This document shows, in pieces, positions 1-13,170 of a DNA stretch of 64,000 nucleotides. The translations under genes were made by a program, and so were the position numbers. The stretch comes from Astrocystis sublimbata (taxonomy: Eukaryota > Ascomycota > Sordariomycetes > Xylariales > Xylariaceae): NCBI GenBank assembly GCA_022453515.1, contig JAJNNY010000014.1:372001-436000 (forward strand), written 5' to 3'. The notes beneath the pieces are model-generated. The model did not search any database, was not told where the DNA came from, and was given only the letters and a program-made list of their open reading frames with translations. Position 1 is the stretch's first letter. The number at the start of each line of letters is the position of its first letter.

Positions 1-3000
1 GCCCTTTCCACCACGCCTCAACGTGACTTGGATACCCTTCGGATGCTCAGTTTGTAACGCTCGGAGATGGTTAGTTACTAGCCCAAGTAGCTCCTGGGTG
101 ACTTGCCATCGATATGGATGGAAATCAACCGGCATTTCTGTTCCACTCGGATAGTTGAGTTGGGTCTTCACAGACAGTGTGAAGTCGCACTCGTCCAACA
201 CATCCCGGCAGTGACTGTCTAGCCACTGCTGGAATATGATCATCTGCTCCGCTTTGTGTCTCTTCGAATCAACAAACTTCTGCCAACCGTATAGTTTGTA
301 TGAAAGCGTATGCTCGGCGCATGTCAGCATGATGCCATGATTCTGTTGGGTTTCGTAGTGCAACTCGGCGTATAATTCCAAGGCTTCCTGATCCGTTGAA
401 GTTCTCCGAGAGTATGGGACATGAACGACTTCGCGACCAACAAGACCACCTAGCCTGCTTTGCATTGTCTCGGCTGTTTGTCGTATAAGAGCTTTAGGGA
501 CAATTACTCGTGACAAATTTTGGCCATCTGCCAAAACAGCTTCAACCATAGGGATTATGCATGATGTCTTGCCTGCAGCTTTGTCAGCGACCTATAAATA
601 AGTAGGGACGAGTCTCAATAACCTACCTTTCCCCATGCTCAATTGAAGAACTTTATTGCCCTGCTCTGGGTCGATTATGGCTTTGGCCACAACCACTTGC
701 TCTGCCCTAATCAGAATATCGCCATCGATTTCCAACAACAACCAGTCGGGGTACTCAATCGGTTTCCAATTGGTATGGCCAGGATTGCCCATTTCGTCGT
801 TCACGGTCTGGTCGTTTCTGCGTAGGACAGCACGACGAATCCGCATCAAGCGCTGGACTCTGGATATCGACAGGCCATATGAGACTAGCGCTTGCTTCAT
901 TCCTAGTCCAAACGAATGATGTGCCGTTGATCTTAAGAGCTTCAGGAACTCAATCACTGTCGAGAGCGGGCTCAAAGCTCCAGCTTCTAGCCAAGTTTTG
1001 CGACTATCATGTAATGCAAACCTTGTACTGATTACATTGTGTGCGTCTTTCACGCAGGCATTGGCGTCTTCAAGCGCGAGGTTAAGCATGTCAATTCGGG
1101 GGAAAGAGGCCATAGTGTGACACTCTGGCTGCTTTGCCATGTTAAGATATGCCTCCAAACTTTGACGTAGATATCGTGCGTATCGCGTGCGAAGCTCATT
1201 ATCAGACTGCTCAAATTTCTGGAGGATATTGTCAAGTTCGGTAACCTCATGTGGTGTACTAAACGGCCGATGTGGATCGTTTGTGTTCTGTATGCGTTCT
1301 CGCAAGGTACTATCAAAATGACTGCTGTGGGAAACTCCTAGAGCCGGTCCAGACTTGGCGATCCAATCTTGGATGATGGAGCGGCATGTGATTGCGTGAT
1401 GTGATGCCCCAAAGCTCGGTTCTACCGCTTTCCAAGGCATGAGTGAAGTGTCGTCTTGTACACTACATGATGCAAGTGAGCGCAGAATCTTGTCAATTCT
1501 CATAACATAGTTGCTTAGTTCTCCATTTGCCAGTCTGCGTTGCCATTCCGGCTTGACCTTGTCCCATGCTGATGTCGCGCTGATCAGTGTCCCGGGGAGA
1601 TCTGAATCAAACACATCGGGCTCCAGTGTCCACAACTTCACTGTAAGGACATCCGCTGGTGTTGGCCAGTAGTCCCGTATCCGTTTAGCAATCTTTAGGC
1701 CCTCTCGCCTGCACAATTCGACATGCTTAATTTCAGCGCGATGGCTCGTGCTTAGTGACTCGACTTCTGATGGCTGGTACTCAGGGTAAATTGGTCGAAT
1801 GAAACCCTCGAGCAACTCAACCGAGGGCGGCTCACGAGACTGGAACTCCGCGAAGTACCGATGTAGGGGAGGGTCCAAATTTTTAACTTCATCAATCAGA
1901 CCAACCGCAGCGAAGAAATGAAGAATGTCCATGTTCGGTTTCTTGTGGAAACCTAAGAGCCCCAGGCGGAATAGTAAGGTGTCTTTACTTGTACTGTGGC
2001 GACAGAATTCGACAATGCTACCCCAGTTCTCGATTACGCAATCCTCGATCTGGTTGATCAGCGGAGTTGCACATATTGAAGGCGATTGAGTACTCAATTC
2101 TGTGAATCCACCAATGACATTATACTGCTCCAGAGTGCTTTCCAGCGAGGTATTCATTTCGAAGTAGAGGCAGTGTGAGAGTATAGCCCTGGAAATTTCA
2201 AACACTCGGGTTGCTGCAGAACTGTTGCGGCGGTCACGCGGGGTATAGATGAACTCTTCAAGCCCCTCACTGCCTCCTATCTCGAGGAGTGGATCGTAAG
2301 TTTGCCTTTGCATTCTTCCCCGGTGGCAGAGTTGACTTGTCTCTCTCATATTGAGAATCCATCCTGTTTTATGAAAGGTTTCAAGGCCGTTGGACTTCTC
2401 CTTGATAGCTTCAATAAGAGGCATGTATCCGTCGCATTGGATTGAGGAGGTGAAATCTACATCCCAGAATACTCTCTGGAATCTCTTGATCTCGGGGGGA
2501 TAGTACACTCTGCGGGGAATGAGCTTACGGAACAATTCGAGAACTGGATCGCCCGTGGTTGCTATTGGAGTCCAAGGCTGAGCAATACCAGATCCCAGAA
2601 TAGAAAAGGCTTCGCCAGAGCCAGTTTTGCCAGTCAACTGATCAGGAAGACAAAAGGAGGTGATGGCATGATAAAATGCTTTGGCATATATGATGCGAGG
2701 CTCAGGACTGCATGATAATCTCCCTAGGACGCTGTCGATCTTGAAGCTTGCATAATTCGTAGTTCCTTGAATGTGGACTTGGACATGCGGGCCATCACGA
2801 CGGACTATTGGCTGCCCAAGCGGGACAATGATGCTGCGATCATGTGTTTTAGTGTCCCTCATAACAATCTTGCTACTCAATCCGTACCAGGTTCCCGGAT
2901 CTTGATCAGAGTCGATCTCAGCACTCAGTTGTTGACATTCGAGACGATGATTGTCGTTCACCGCAAAGTGAAGATCTAGATGTTTGAGCTCGACTGTGAG

Positions 3001-6000
3001 TCTTGCTGCGGCATTGATAGGCTGGAACACCGTAAGCTTATCGGGTTGCTCAAAATGGCTGAATATTTCTGCAATCTGAGCGAAAGTCGACGAGTGAGGA
3101 TCAACCAACTGACTTCCACCTATGCCTCGAAACGCTCTACGTGATGGGACATCGATGATCCAGTCGCGGGGACGTGTGTGCCAAAATGCCGGAGTATTTG
3201 GCAAACCTCTTCTGATTTCTAGACGTCGAGTACTGATATTGAGCCAATGCCCACAATGATGAATCAGCTCAGCTGGTAGATCAAAGGTACCAGATGTGGT
3301 CAACATCGACTGTGGGACGAATTCCCAAACCTCGGACCTTCTTGATTTGGTATTAAATCCAAATGTGCGAATGACAGCACATCCATTTCTGAGGCCAAAG
3401 TGGATATCTTGTTTCTCGTGAGATCGAGCTAGTCTATGAGACATACCCGGTTGACGAGAAGGATATGTCAGAAGGTGCTGGTTGCCGAAAATATACTTGA
3501 CCGCTTTATCATCAGCGAGATCCAGAGGGAGCTTTGACCGTGGTTTGCCATTTACCAACAGATGGCCTTGAACATAATTGAAATGCATCCTGTCTGGATA
3601 TAGCCCTGGAGTGTCGGCAACAATCCAATACTCATGGGGTGTTGGCAGGAAATTCCACGAAGGCCCCGTCCCCTCAGCAACGGGGAAACGACTAGACGAG
3701 CCACGCAAGATCTCAGTTGCCACGATTTGCTTGTGTTTCGTCATGGAACTTCTGACTTGATCATGCAAGCTGTACATCATCTTCGCATCGCGCAGTAATG
3801 AACTGCGTATATTGTCTGACAACTTGCTGAGATCATGCAGTGTATTCTCTTGTAAAGCGATAGACGCTTGTATCCAAGCTGACAGATCCTCCCGGGTGAA
3901 GGGGCCCGTAGAATCCGTAAAGCATGCGAAAGTCTGGCGGCATAGTAAAGCAGCGTGGAGGCCGTAGGTCGCATATCGCTGAGAGTTCACACTATCATTC
4001 ACTTCATGAAGCTTTTTTCGCAGCTCGAGAATCCAGCCCAAGAGACATTCGCGAGCCGCGGTGAGAACGGTGATGCCAAGCGACTCATCGGATAGAGAAT
4101 GTAACCGCAAGGCAAGCGTGATCACAAGCTGCATAATGTTATGCTCTCGCCAATTCACCCGAATCAACTCCAACATTTGCTTTAGGACCTTCATCAATCG
4201 AGTGGTGAACACAGGATATCTGAAGATCTCATGCACTACTCCAAGTGGCTCACTGGGTAACCTCGGCCCTGCTTGTGAAGTCAACTGGCAGATGAGTCGT
4301 ACTGTATCCTCGTCGCTCAGGTTTAGATTGGAAGAAGACAGCTCCACGAGAATATTAGGCCATCTCCGCCGTCTACCGGACATGAGTTTTTGGTAGGCGG
4401 AAAACGCCTGCTCGGTGACTTCCGCTGGAACCACAGCCTGGTTTGCTTGGATTTCGTACGACGTCAGCCCATTGATTGTGGTTGGTGGGTGGAGACGCTT
4501 TGGAAGCAACCGCAGAAGACTGTCCGGAACCTGTATTCCACACAAATGTTCTAGTGTAAGGGGATTTGTGAGATCCTCAATCCAAATCCTCGACTCCAGA
4601 TCGTAAAGCTGGAATTCGGCGCCAAAAGGTACGTATATAGATTCGTGTGACGATTTTATATCACTGATATAGTAATGCGTCTGCCTGAATTGCTTTGTTT
4701 TCGAGGCCATAGTAAGGCGATTGACCTTTACTTCCATATAGTTTCGTAGTGGCTCACAGCGTTGCAGTTGAACCACAGCCCTTTGTATGTTTTGTGGTTT
4801 GTAAGGATGAGCCAACTCTGTCAAGATGTAGCAAGTTACATCACGATATGCAGTAAACCACTCAGGCTTTCTAAGCTCGAACACGATAGTGCTTCGTTCC
4901 GAGGCTTCTTCCGGTAGAAATGCTTCATGACTCTCTATTTGCAGACGTTTGCGCTTCCTCACATGGAAGCATTTTGTACAACCCTCGATGATCTTCTCAG
5001 TGCCGTCCCACTGGCATAGGCAATGATGCTGGTCAATCTGGTCTGTATGCATCTGATATTCAGCGCATAAGCGCTGGTATTCTTCCATCTTTCGTTGTCG
5101 AGCCTCCTCGCAGCTCCTCTGAATACGGTGCTCAAGAGACCTCAGGGTCACCGACTCTGACACATAGCGCGAAGCAAAGGAACGTTGACCATGCAGCTCA
5201 AGTAAGGTGCCGTAGATACTGCTCGCGTGCCGTACAGTGAGATAATCCTGAACATGTCGTAGGCGTTCCACGGCTGACTTGGTGGGTAGTTGAAGCGTGT
5301 CGAAGAGCTCAGGGCGGAAAACAGGTGCGTATTCGGCGAGGAGCGGGCATATCAACACAGCGTTCCTATCGAGCTCGACCCATAGAGTAAAGGTCGCAAG
5401 TATCATTGCACTATGCTGTTCCGGTGCAAAGTCGTATCCAGAATCCCCAGCGTTGAATAGCCTCTCGACATGGCCCTGGTATTCTGTCCTGATATTATAA
5501 AATACGTTCTCAATCTGGGCCGCTAATTCAACACAACGATTTCTACCAATTGGACATAGACTCCATTGTTGAGCGGCGCTTTCAATCTGCTGCTCTAACG
5601 CGGCAACACTGAAAGCACAGTCTGTGAGCTCCTGGCTTCGTTGAATGCTCTTGCTGAGTGGATTTGGAAGTGACATGGACCCAAGACTCGGTGCCAGTGA
5701 CGGTTTGATTTTCAGAACATCGTCGAGATAGCGGCCGCTGTTTGGCAAAGTAAGCGTCAATGAGTCAAGTTGTGCACGAAATGGTAGATGCGGGATGCAA
5801 CGAGTTGTTCTTGACTTGAAAGCCTCCCAAACGAATGCCACCTTGCTGTTTGCATTCTCTATCGAGCTCCTCACGAGCGTTGACAGTTCTTTGAGCCAGT
5901 CATTGCCGGCGTGTTCTCCTTGGAGTTTGATCTTCTCAGCATGCATCTCCAGCTTTGCCATTCGGCGAGCCAGCTTTGAACGCAGACACATAACCTTGTG

Positions 6001-6962
6001 TGGATCTAGGGTTGCAGCCGAGTCGTCGAGCAATCTTGAGAACAAGATGGCCATGAGGAACTTGTACCCTACTTGGCCTTTTTCGGCGCCTAGCGAAAGG
6101 CAGAAATGTCGCTGCGTAGCGACTCGTAGGATTAGCCAGAACGGCAGCCTTCGCCAGGGAATTGTGTCGCTGGAAACATTGGTATCATCTCTGATCCGCT
6201 TTCGTAAGGCATCGGCTTGGTAGTGACCGCCAATGGCTTCCAACAATGACATCAGCATTTGTGTGACCAGGGCTGGATCGGTGGTGTCGCGTATTTCGCC
6301 CACCGTCGCACCTGCCTTCTTCGCCGAAGCCTGGAGATAGTGAATTGTTTCCATGCTCGCTTGTTCCAGGAAGGTAGCCAAGCATTTTTGGAATGATTCT
6401 CTCATGAAGTACTCGAGGCTGATGTATGCAGAGCGTCCGGGAAAGTCCCAAGTCATTGTAGAGCCGGCAGCCAGGACGCTGCTTGAAGTCGCCGATGCCT
6501 CAAATGTTTCGAAGATAACACGCTCTCCATTCGCACTACTGGCAAAATTTAGTAAAAACCTCGTGTGACAGAGGTGCAGTGGTAGAGACAGAATGTGGAG
6601 GTTGTAGGCAGATTGTAGTTAGTGTCAACTTACTCGTTTTCGCGCCGGATGAGTAGGCCTGCATTCTGCTGCTTTACATGCAGAATGAGCACCTGCCCCA
6701 AATCGAGAGACTTCATGTATTTTAGGAGACTGCTCCTGTCCAAACGGCCTCTATTCAATGTCATACAAGACTTGAAGGAGTCTTGCAGTGACAAATAAGA
6801 TGCTCGCCATGTAGAATCTTCGATCAGATCCAATGCTGTACACATGGCTTGGATCAAACGCTGAATGATGTTACGCGAGACAGCATCCATGTCGCGGTCC
6901 TCCGCCCCAGGGATTTGGGGTGGAAGGACCAAATGATTGAACACTGCATCCAACATGTCCAT
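1..6962 (-). CDS. Giant DUF6606/DUF3638 P-loop protein (partial, C-terminus off the left edge)
   Basis: Proposed exons on the minus strand are 6962-6634, 6538-627 and 572-<1, giving about 2270 residues in the window; relatives are around 3000 or more. The first exon (starting MDMLDAVFNHLVLPP) resembles the N-terminal DUF6606 region, and splicing 6634 to 6538 restores REND-SANGERVIFETFE without a frame break. The second exon is one uninterrupted frame of almost 2000 codons. The 54-nt intron 626-573 splits a glycine codon in a Walker A-like motif: joined exons read LSMGKGKTS (residues about 2075-2084), and DECD follows near 2207-2210, as expected for a DExD-type P-loop NTPase fold within DUF3638. 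DUF3645 would lie beyond the edge. Family databases often label these proteins ubiquitin thioesterase-like, but I see no direct evidence for that activity here. Function is unknown; the family assignment is firm. Confidence 0.88.
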
Positions 6963-9052
6963 ATTGGCATGAGTCGTGGACAGATGTGCGGTGGGAGTTG
7001 ACAGCAAGAAAAATGGGAATGAACAAATTTTGAGACAGTTGATCAAACGTCGTGTAGGATTTGACAACAAATGCTGAAATAGTTATAAGTCGTCAATAAT
7101 CTGGCGTATGAAGTGACGAGGTGAACGAAGGTCAAATTATCTTGGCCGAGAAAAGCAAGGTAGGTGTCGGATGAAAGGGCTGTCGGGTACGAAGAGTTGG
7201 CAAACACTTCTCGAAGTTGGTAAAATGAGCCCAATTTTAGCAGGCCAAATGGGGCACCAAAGTACGAAGAAATTCGAATTGCACAAGGGTAAAATGGAGT
7301 TTGTGTGTGTGTGTGTGCAGGCGTGAGGAGTGAGGAGTGAGGTGGGTGGCTTAGGTACTTTCGTGTGCATGCGAGAAAACCACCTGGGTGAGTGTACAGA
7401 CAGTCGAGGCAAATAGAAAGAGAGGCTGGGGAGTTTTAAGTATGTGGGCTGTAAGTTGTAACTCGGAAGGGTAGGGCCAAAGCTGCAACGAACTGAGAGT
7501 TGATATGTTGATGTTGGTGTTGATGTTACCCTTGCACTTGTCATGTGCTGTGTTAGAAAAGCAGGAAGGAACCAGGAACCTCGAAAACTGTGTTTGTTTA
7601 TACTGAGATTATCCATAATCCCAAGGGAGATGTGTCAGTCAGTTATCAACCGCGGTGTTTCGAATTTAGTACCGACGTCAAGGCTCCGTGCTGTCAAGAT
7701 TATCACCTGCTTTGAATGAGTCGGCAGGTACCGAATTGAAAAGATTCAGTGTACCAATTGTGACCACGTTACACTACATGCAAACGCTATCCGTGTTTGA
7801 GCCTTCGATACTTCGACGCAGGTTGCCGCGCCGAGCCTGATTACGACGCATGTAATGGGGCATTGCAAACGCACTCATGCTTGCCCAGGAGGATTCGAAT
7901 ACATAGGTAAAATTTAATACTCGACTTCTTGTGGTAGGCATCTGGGAATGACAGGAATTGCAAAGTTGTGATGTCAACAGCCTTATCATTCGAAGCGATC
8001 TCTCTATCCAATCGGATCGCCATTATGTACTAGGTATGCACGTTGAATCGATAAATAATATCCACAAGAAGAGACGCCTCGTTTCATGTCGCCGCCCACT
8101 AACACCTGGCTTATCCGTTTGATGCCTTAAGGCTGAGCTTGCTGGCTCTATTCTCTTTTTCACAATGATACGGGCAGACCAATGGAAGCAATGACTACCA
8201 TTGGATGACAAGGACGGGAAGTAACATGAGAATCTCAAATCTGATTGCGTAACATATTGATTTCGAGACGAGTCCAGCATACTCCGTAACCTGTACGAGC
8301 TGCCACTGCATGTATACTCAAAAGATCTGATAATTCCACACGGGTATGTGCCATCTCCACGGACACTACCTATTCTGGCCCTCCTCACATCTCAGCTCAC
8401 GGGAATCCGTTTGACTGAGAGAACGTGACCGTATCGCTTTGCGATCTACCCATCATTGGGCAGGAATCGGGTCTGCAAGGCGAGTTAGTGATAGTGATTT
8501 ATGTACCTTGGGGCTCATTCATGCTGGCTTATCGTATTTGCAGCCGATACCAATCGGGAAATGACCGTCTGTCTACAAGGCTCTGAGTTTGTGACGTAGG
8601 ATTATGGGCGGTTCCAATGCAGGTTTCACAGAGAATAATGCACGTTATTTTACAGTGCCAGGGTATATCTCTGTTATCAATGCCAGAAAGTGACCGTGTA
8701 GTGTTAGATGCTGCAGGTGCCCTAACGTTGGGCTCCAATGTTAGCAACGAGATACAACACATAATAGGACAGATATGATGTGCATGTGTCCGCAATGCAC
8801 TCTGCGTAGACAAGTGGGAAAGACGCCCCTCAAACAGCCATTCGTCAGGCTCTCAACTCTCATGTACCTGGAAAGGTGAGGGAGGGAAAACTACTTCTAA
8901 CACAGCTTCGGTGAAGTCGGCCCTGTACAGCCTCACTTACACAAATCATCAAATTATCAAACGCGCCTCCGCCAGAAATGTACTAAGTTTTCGCTTTCAG
9001 TACCATTATAGATTGCTATCGCTTACTAACTCACAATAACATACCAGGCATT
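6963..9052. other. Intergenic: 5' region of the DUF3638 gene and 3' region of the carboxypeptidase gene
   Basis: No convincing gene is visible. It holds the upstream region of the DUF3638 gene, including a short (TG)8 run at 7302-7317 and adjacent GAGTGAG repeats. The open frames of up to about 160 codons have no family resemblance and look like chance frames. Confidence 0.6.
7302..7317. repeat. (TG)8 dinucleotide microsatellite
   Basis: Eight perfect TG units, directly visible, in the presumed upstream region of the DUF3638 gene. Confidence 0.9.
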
Positions 9053-11345
9053 CTACGCCAAGATGCCATATCCCAACATCGCCAAAATAGTCCAGATACC
9101 AAAACCCGGGGCACCACTAGCAAGCAACGAGCTCGCAGCCGAACCCGGCAACTCCGTAGGCGACGGCCCGGAGCCCGTCGGACTAGGCTCACTGCCGTTA
9201 CCACCCCCATCCCCACCCTCATCAGTCCCATTAAAGATCTCCGGAAACAGCATCGTCGAATTCTTGTCTTTGACAATCCCACTAACAATAACCGCCGATC
9301 CATTCTGGATACTCTCAATCTGCTCCTCGGAGCACGTAGCCTCGACATCCCACACATAGCAAAAATGCACCGGGTCCTCCGGGTCTTCATTCTTGATCGC
9401 CCACGTATCTTGCGTGCCATTCGTCTGATACTCCTTATTCGCCGCCGTGTCGATTTCACCCGTGGCGATATCCCTGTTATGCAGCGCGCGGTAGAACATC
9501 TTATACGCCGTCTCCGGCTGGTACGAGGGGATCTCGTGGCCCGCTTGATACACTCGCGAAAAAGACAGGTTGCCGTACTGCCGCACTTGCCCGCCGACGT
9601 AGGTGTCGTTGACGACAATGTCTGTGTACCCCGCGGCGTGGAATTTTGCAGTGTTGGTGTAGTTGATGGCTAGACTGACGGCCTCCCCGCCCAGCCAGTG
9701 GCACGCGTAGTCCTTGTCGCCGTACATCAGGTGCACCTTGATGCCGTTCTCTAGCAGAAACGCGAGGTCGTCGACCCACCCGGGGCGTACATAATCGCCG
9801 ATGCCGCGGAAGGCGTCGCTCACGGCGCCTGAGGAAGATGTGTAGTTTACAGGGACGCCTAGCGCGGCCTGCACATGCGGCTGGTTCAGGTACAAATAGT
9901 GGAAGGAGCGCGGGAAGGGATCTGGGTTCTGCGTCGCGAGGTCGTAGTAGTTGTTGTTTGAGTACTGCAGGAAAGGGCCGCGGACCTGGCTGCTGCAGAA
10001 GTTCTCGGCGGCCGCGCAGATGCGGTTCACGGTGGAGTTGATCCCGAGGTTCTCGGGGTCGGAGGCTTTGGACACGTCGATGCAAGTCGCGATCTGGTCG
10101 CGGCAGCCGCCTTTGCGCTCCCAGGCGTCGATCATGCTGTGGTAGATCGTCTCGTTGACGGCTTGGATGCCGTAGGTGTTGTTGTACGCCATGTGTGGGT
10201 AGTACGGGTACATGACTTGGCGGTCGATGCACGAGTTGATCAGAATGAGTGTGTCGAGGTTGAGGACCTTGTTTTCGCCCTCGGTCGCGTTCAAGGTGCC
10301 GTTCTCGATCTTCAGGTTCTGCTCTTCAAAGTAGGAGAAGAACGACGGGCCATAACGTCCACCGTAGGACTCAGTTGCGAGCGAGATTCGCGAGTCCTTG
10401 GGATGGTACCCTGGGAACTCCTGGAACCAGATCTGAGCGAAGTGCCAGGCTTGGATGGCAGCATTTCGAGAGCCCTGTGCTGTCTGCGTAGAGTTATTGC
10501 TGGGGAATGTCCCCACGAGCCGTGTTGAATTCTGCTCGGGAATCTCTTGTGATGAGTTGAGAGGTCTTGTTCGGCCTGATACTAGGTCGTATGTGTAATT
10601 CCGCAAGGTGTCGTAGGAGAATCCAACCTGTACGGGCTGTTCGAGGTAAAGCATATTGACTGCCAATTGTCAGCAATGCGGTGAATTCTAGCGATTGAAT
10701 AGAGAATCACATACCTTCTTTATTCCACGACCACTCGCTCAACCTGGTCGAGTTTGAGTCCGAATTCACGTAGCATGGTCCATTCTCTGCGAACACTAGA
10801 ACACTCAAAGTCACTTATCAGCATTTGCGCTTTGCGAGACGCTTTCGAACGCATTCGTGTCTCGAGCTAAGAAGTCTCAAAGCCCAAGAAATAAATGAGA
10901 TGCCAACTCACATCCCAACAACGAAGAGCTTCCCGGCCCGCCATTCAACCAAATCGACAACGGCGCATTCTCAGGATTCTTCCTGGCCTCAAAGAACCAG
11001 AAGAAAGTATTGATCGGGTACTCCTGCGGCTGGCCCAGGTCGTCCAGGGTACCAGGAGGTAAATGGACGTAACCAGCATACGACTTCACGCCATCTGTAG
11101 TCTCACAGATGCCGGGCTATTCATCATTTCAAGTTAGCAACTCACCGGTATCCTGAAACTCTTCATATACTCAGTAGGACAGATGATGAGATATGAGTTA
11201 CCTCTTTATAGCTGATCGTGACCCCATTACCGAGCTTCGACTCTAGCACCTTGACTCCCTCAGGCGTGGGCGGGAACTGGGCTACGGCAGCAGGAGCGAG
11301 GAGTCCTGCGGCGAGGCCAATGGCCTGAATTGCTGTTGAGAACAT
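9053..11345 (-). CDS. Secreted serine carboxypeptidase, peptidase family S10 (carboxypeptidase S1-like), probable GPI anchor
   Basis: Exons 11345-11202, 11116-10912, 10795-10715 and 10659-9053 join to 678 codons; all introns are GT-AG and each junction restores a family motif ([36 protein letters not shown]). The enzyme removes C-terminal amino acids from peptides, typically outside the cell or at its surface. Residues 1-22 form a signal peptide ending [14 protein letters not shown] forms the oxyanion-hole region. The catalytic triad is Ser about 241 in ATESYGG, Asp about 460 in [10 protein letters not shown] and His about 518 in QAGHEIP. Many NxS/T sequons are present. The C-terminus is Ser/Pro/Gly-rich, then small residues (GSAASS) and a hydrophobic tail without charge, the layout of a GPI-attachment signal. 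It closely resembles the carboxypeptidase S1 homologues of dermatophytes and aspergilli; a vacuolar CPY role is less likely. Confidence 0.93.
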
Positions 11346-11539
11346 CGCTCGTCAACACCAATTGAGCCCACTCTGTTACCCAGGCACGTAGGTAGACTCA
11401 CGTCCAACCTTGGTGCAAGACACACGAACACAGCACACGCTCAGAGAAACAGCGCGAAGCTATTCCCACGACACAGACACAGGTGGAGCGGGAGGGGGGA
11501 ATATTCTTCTCATTAAGAGTTCCACCTGCCTGCACTGGA

Positions 11540-11546
11540 TTATATA
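11540..11546 (-). promoter_or_regulatory. Candidate TATA box of the carboxypeptidase gene
   Basis: TATATAA read on the minus strand, about 195 nt upstream of the start codon at 11345. The position fits a fungal TATA element with a roughly 100-150 nt leader, but no transcription start is known. Confidence 0.35.
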
Positions 11547-11689
11547 GGAACCTGCTGCAACAACTCCAGTCTCCATCGTACGAGGATCCCGTCCTATCCC
11601 ATCCCAGCCTTCATCTCCTCATCTTCTCCATCGTGTTTATCATGTAAAGTCCGGGACCCCGGTCTTTATCTCCCCGTTTCCCCGCAGTT

Positions 11690-11712
11690 GCCTGTATGCC
11701 TGTATGCCTGTA
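11690..11712. repeat. Short tandem repeat, unit GCCTGTAT, about 3 copies
   Basis: Two perfect units and a third that diverges at its last base, directly visible. Confidence 0.8.
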
Positions 11713-13170
11713 CTCTATCATGTCTATGTACGCATCCGTTACATCGAGATGGGCACTTACCTGCACAGACACCAACGCCCAGAGCTCTAGCTCCAGCTCT
11801 GCCCAGAAGTCGGTTCGTTCCTGGCTCGCCTGGTCTCTGCTCCATTCCTCATCGCTTGGGAGATATACATTGTCCCGATTGTGTCAATTGAACCTGAGAG
11901 CATTGGCCAGTAACAGCCAGACTATGATCCAAATAGGCAGGGATCGATGACCCGGTAAACGGAGATCGGCACAGCTCCTATCGCGAAGTGCAGCAGAAAG
12001 AGGTTATATGATTCGACAACAGCAGCATTTCTCAAGCAGCGTACCACTCGACGAGCATGAAGCATGTATGCATGGATCGTTAAGTGGGAGGCTGGTTACG
12101 CTAAGCTGCGAGATGGCTGTTGTGGAAGGTGTTAACGATAGGTAGACGAGTCCCCCAACCCTTGCAATCGCACCGCCTTTTACCCCGCCTGCGGGTCGTT
12201 GACGATGTTGGGGATTGTGTGTCTCGTGTGTGTCTCCAAATACCGCCTCGGCCTTGGCGGTTGATAAAATTGTTGGTTACCCCACATGATCATGATCGTT
12301 GAAGATTGCAAGCAAGCAGCGGCGTGGTAGTTCTAAGGGCAGAGAATTGTTTAGGGAATGGGGGTTTAGCATGATCATATTTCGTAGTCAAGGGCCCTAA
12401 CCCGTAGGTACTCTTTTCTTCAATTGGGGACGATACACTGATAGTAGTTGAGAGAGCCTGGAATTCAGACAGTAAATTTGGTGGCTGGCTTCGAACTGGT
12501 ACGCCAAGATGTGTAACCAGGGTGGTGATAATTACACGTACGAGCACCATCCATAATGTGGACGTATTGATTTATGAGACTTTCAGAATACCCTCAAGAT
12601 TCACGTATCATCTAAAGATAAACAGTCAGTGTAGAACAAGGCAGGTCGCAGGAAGAGTAACAACAAAGTTTGAGTTGGCCGCTGTCGTGGCATGCGAGAA
12701 TCTCCAGCCCGTCTGATATGGACTATCAGCTTTTAGGTGGTGATGAGATGTCTAGGTGCAGAACAGCATCTTCGTTGGAAACTATATGCGCCAATGCAAA
12801 TGTTGACTCATATATGTCTGCATGTCTTATCCAATGTCTCAAGGTGACGTGTTCGAATTGCAAAGGGTGGTAAATGTCATAACCATGCTTTCTATGCGAT
12901 GGATCTACCGACTCGCAATGCTAGAAATGCAATGTATTGCTCATTGTAAGCTGTGTACTATCTCGCTGATATGCTAAGTCTATGTACTTCTGTCGACCCC
13001 ACGACTAATTCGGCAGGTATTGCTTTGTATGTTAGGAAATCAATGATTGATGTCCTCCTATATATGGTCAAATAGACGTTTCTCGTCTGATGCATCGTCC
13101 ATTTCTATATGATGATAATGAATGTCAACCCCATCCTTGTCTGTCGGCGCCGAGAACGATGGTGCTCTCT

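Larger units (their letters stand above)
11346..13170. other. Intergenic: carboxypeptidase promoter and 3' region of the repeat-motif protein gene
   Basis: No gene is recognised. It contains the candidate TATA element and about three copies of GCCTGTAT at 11690-11712. The remaining sequence has only short open frames with no family resemblance. Confidence 0.6.

Noticed and set aside
8023..8388. 121-codon minus-strand frame between the first two genes
   Set aside because: Composition without domain or signal peptide; probably chance.
9501..10232. 243-codon open frame overlapping the carboxypeptidase gene in another frame
   Set aside because: Arg/Pro/His-rich shadow frame over a GC-rich exon whose own frame carries the S10 triad.
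12485..12850. TTCGAA-containing sequences resembling tRNA T-loops (near 12490 and 12852)
   Set aside because: No matching 5-bp T stem, acceptor stem or A box at the right distance. No tRNA gene could be supported anywhere in the window.
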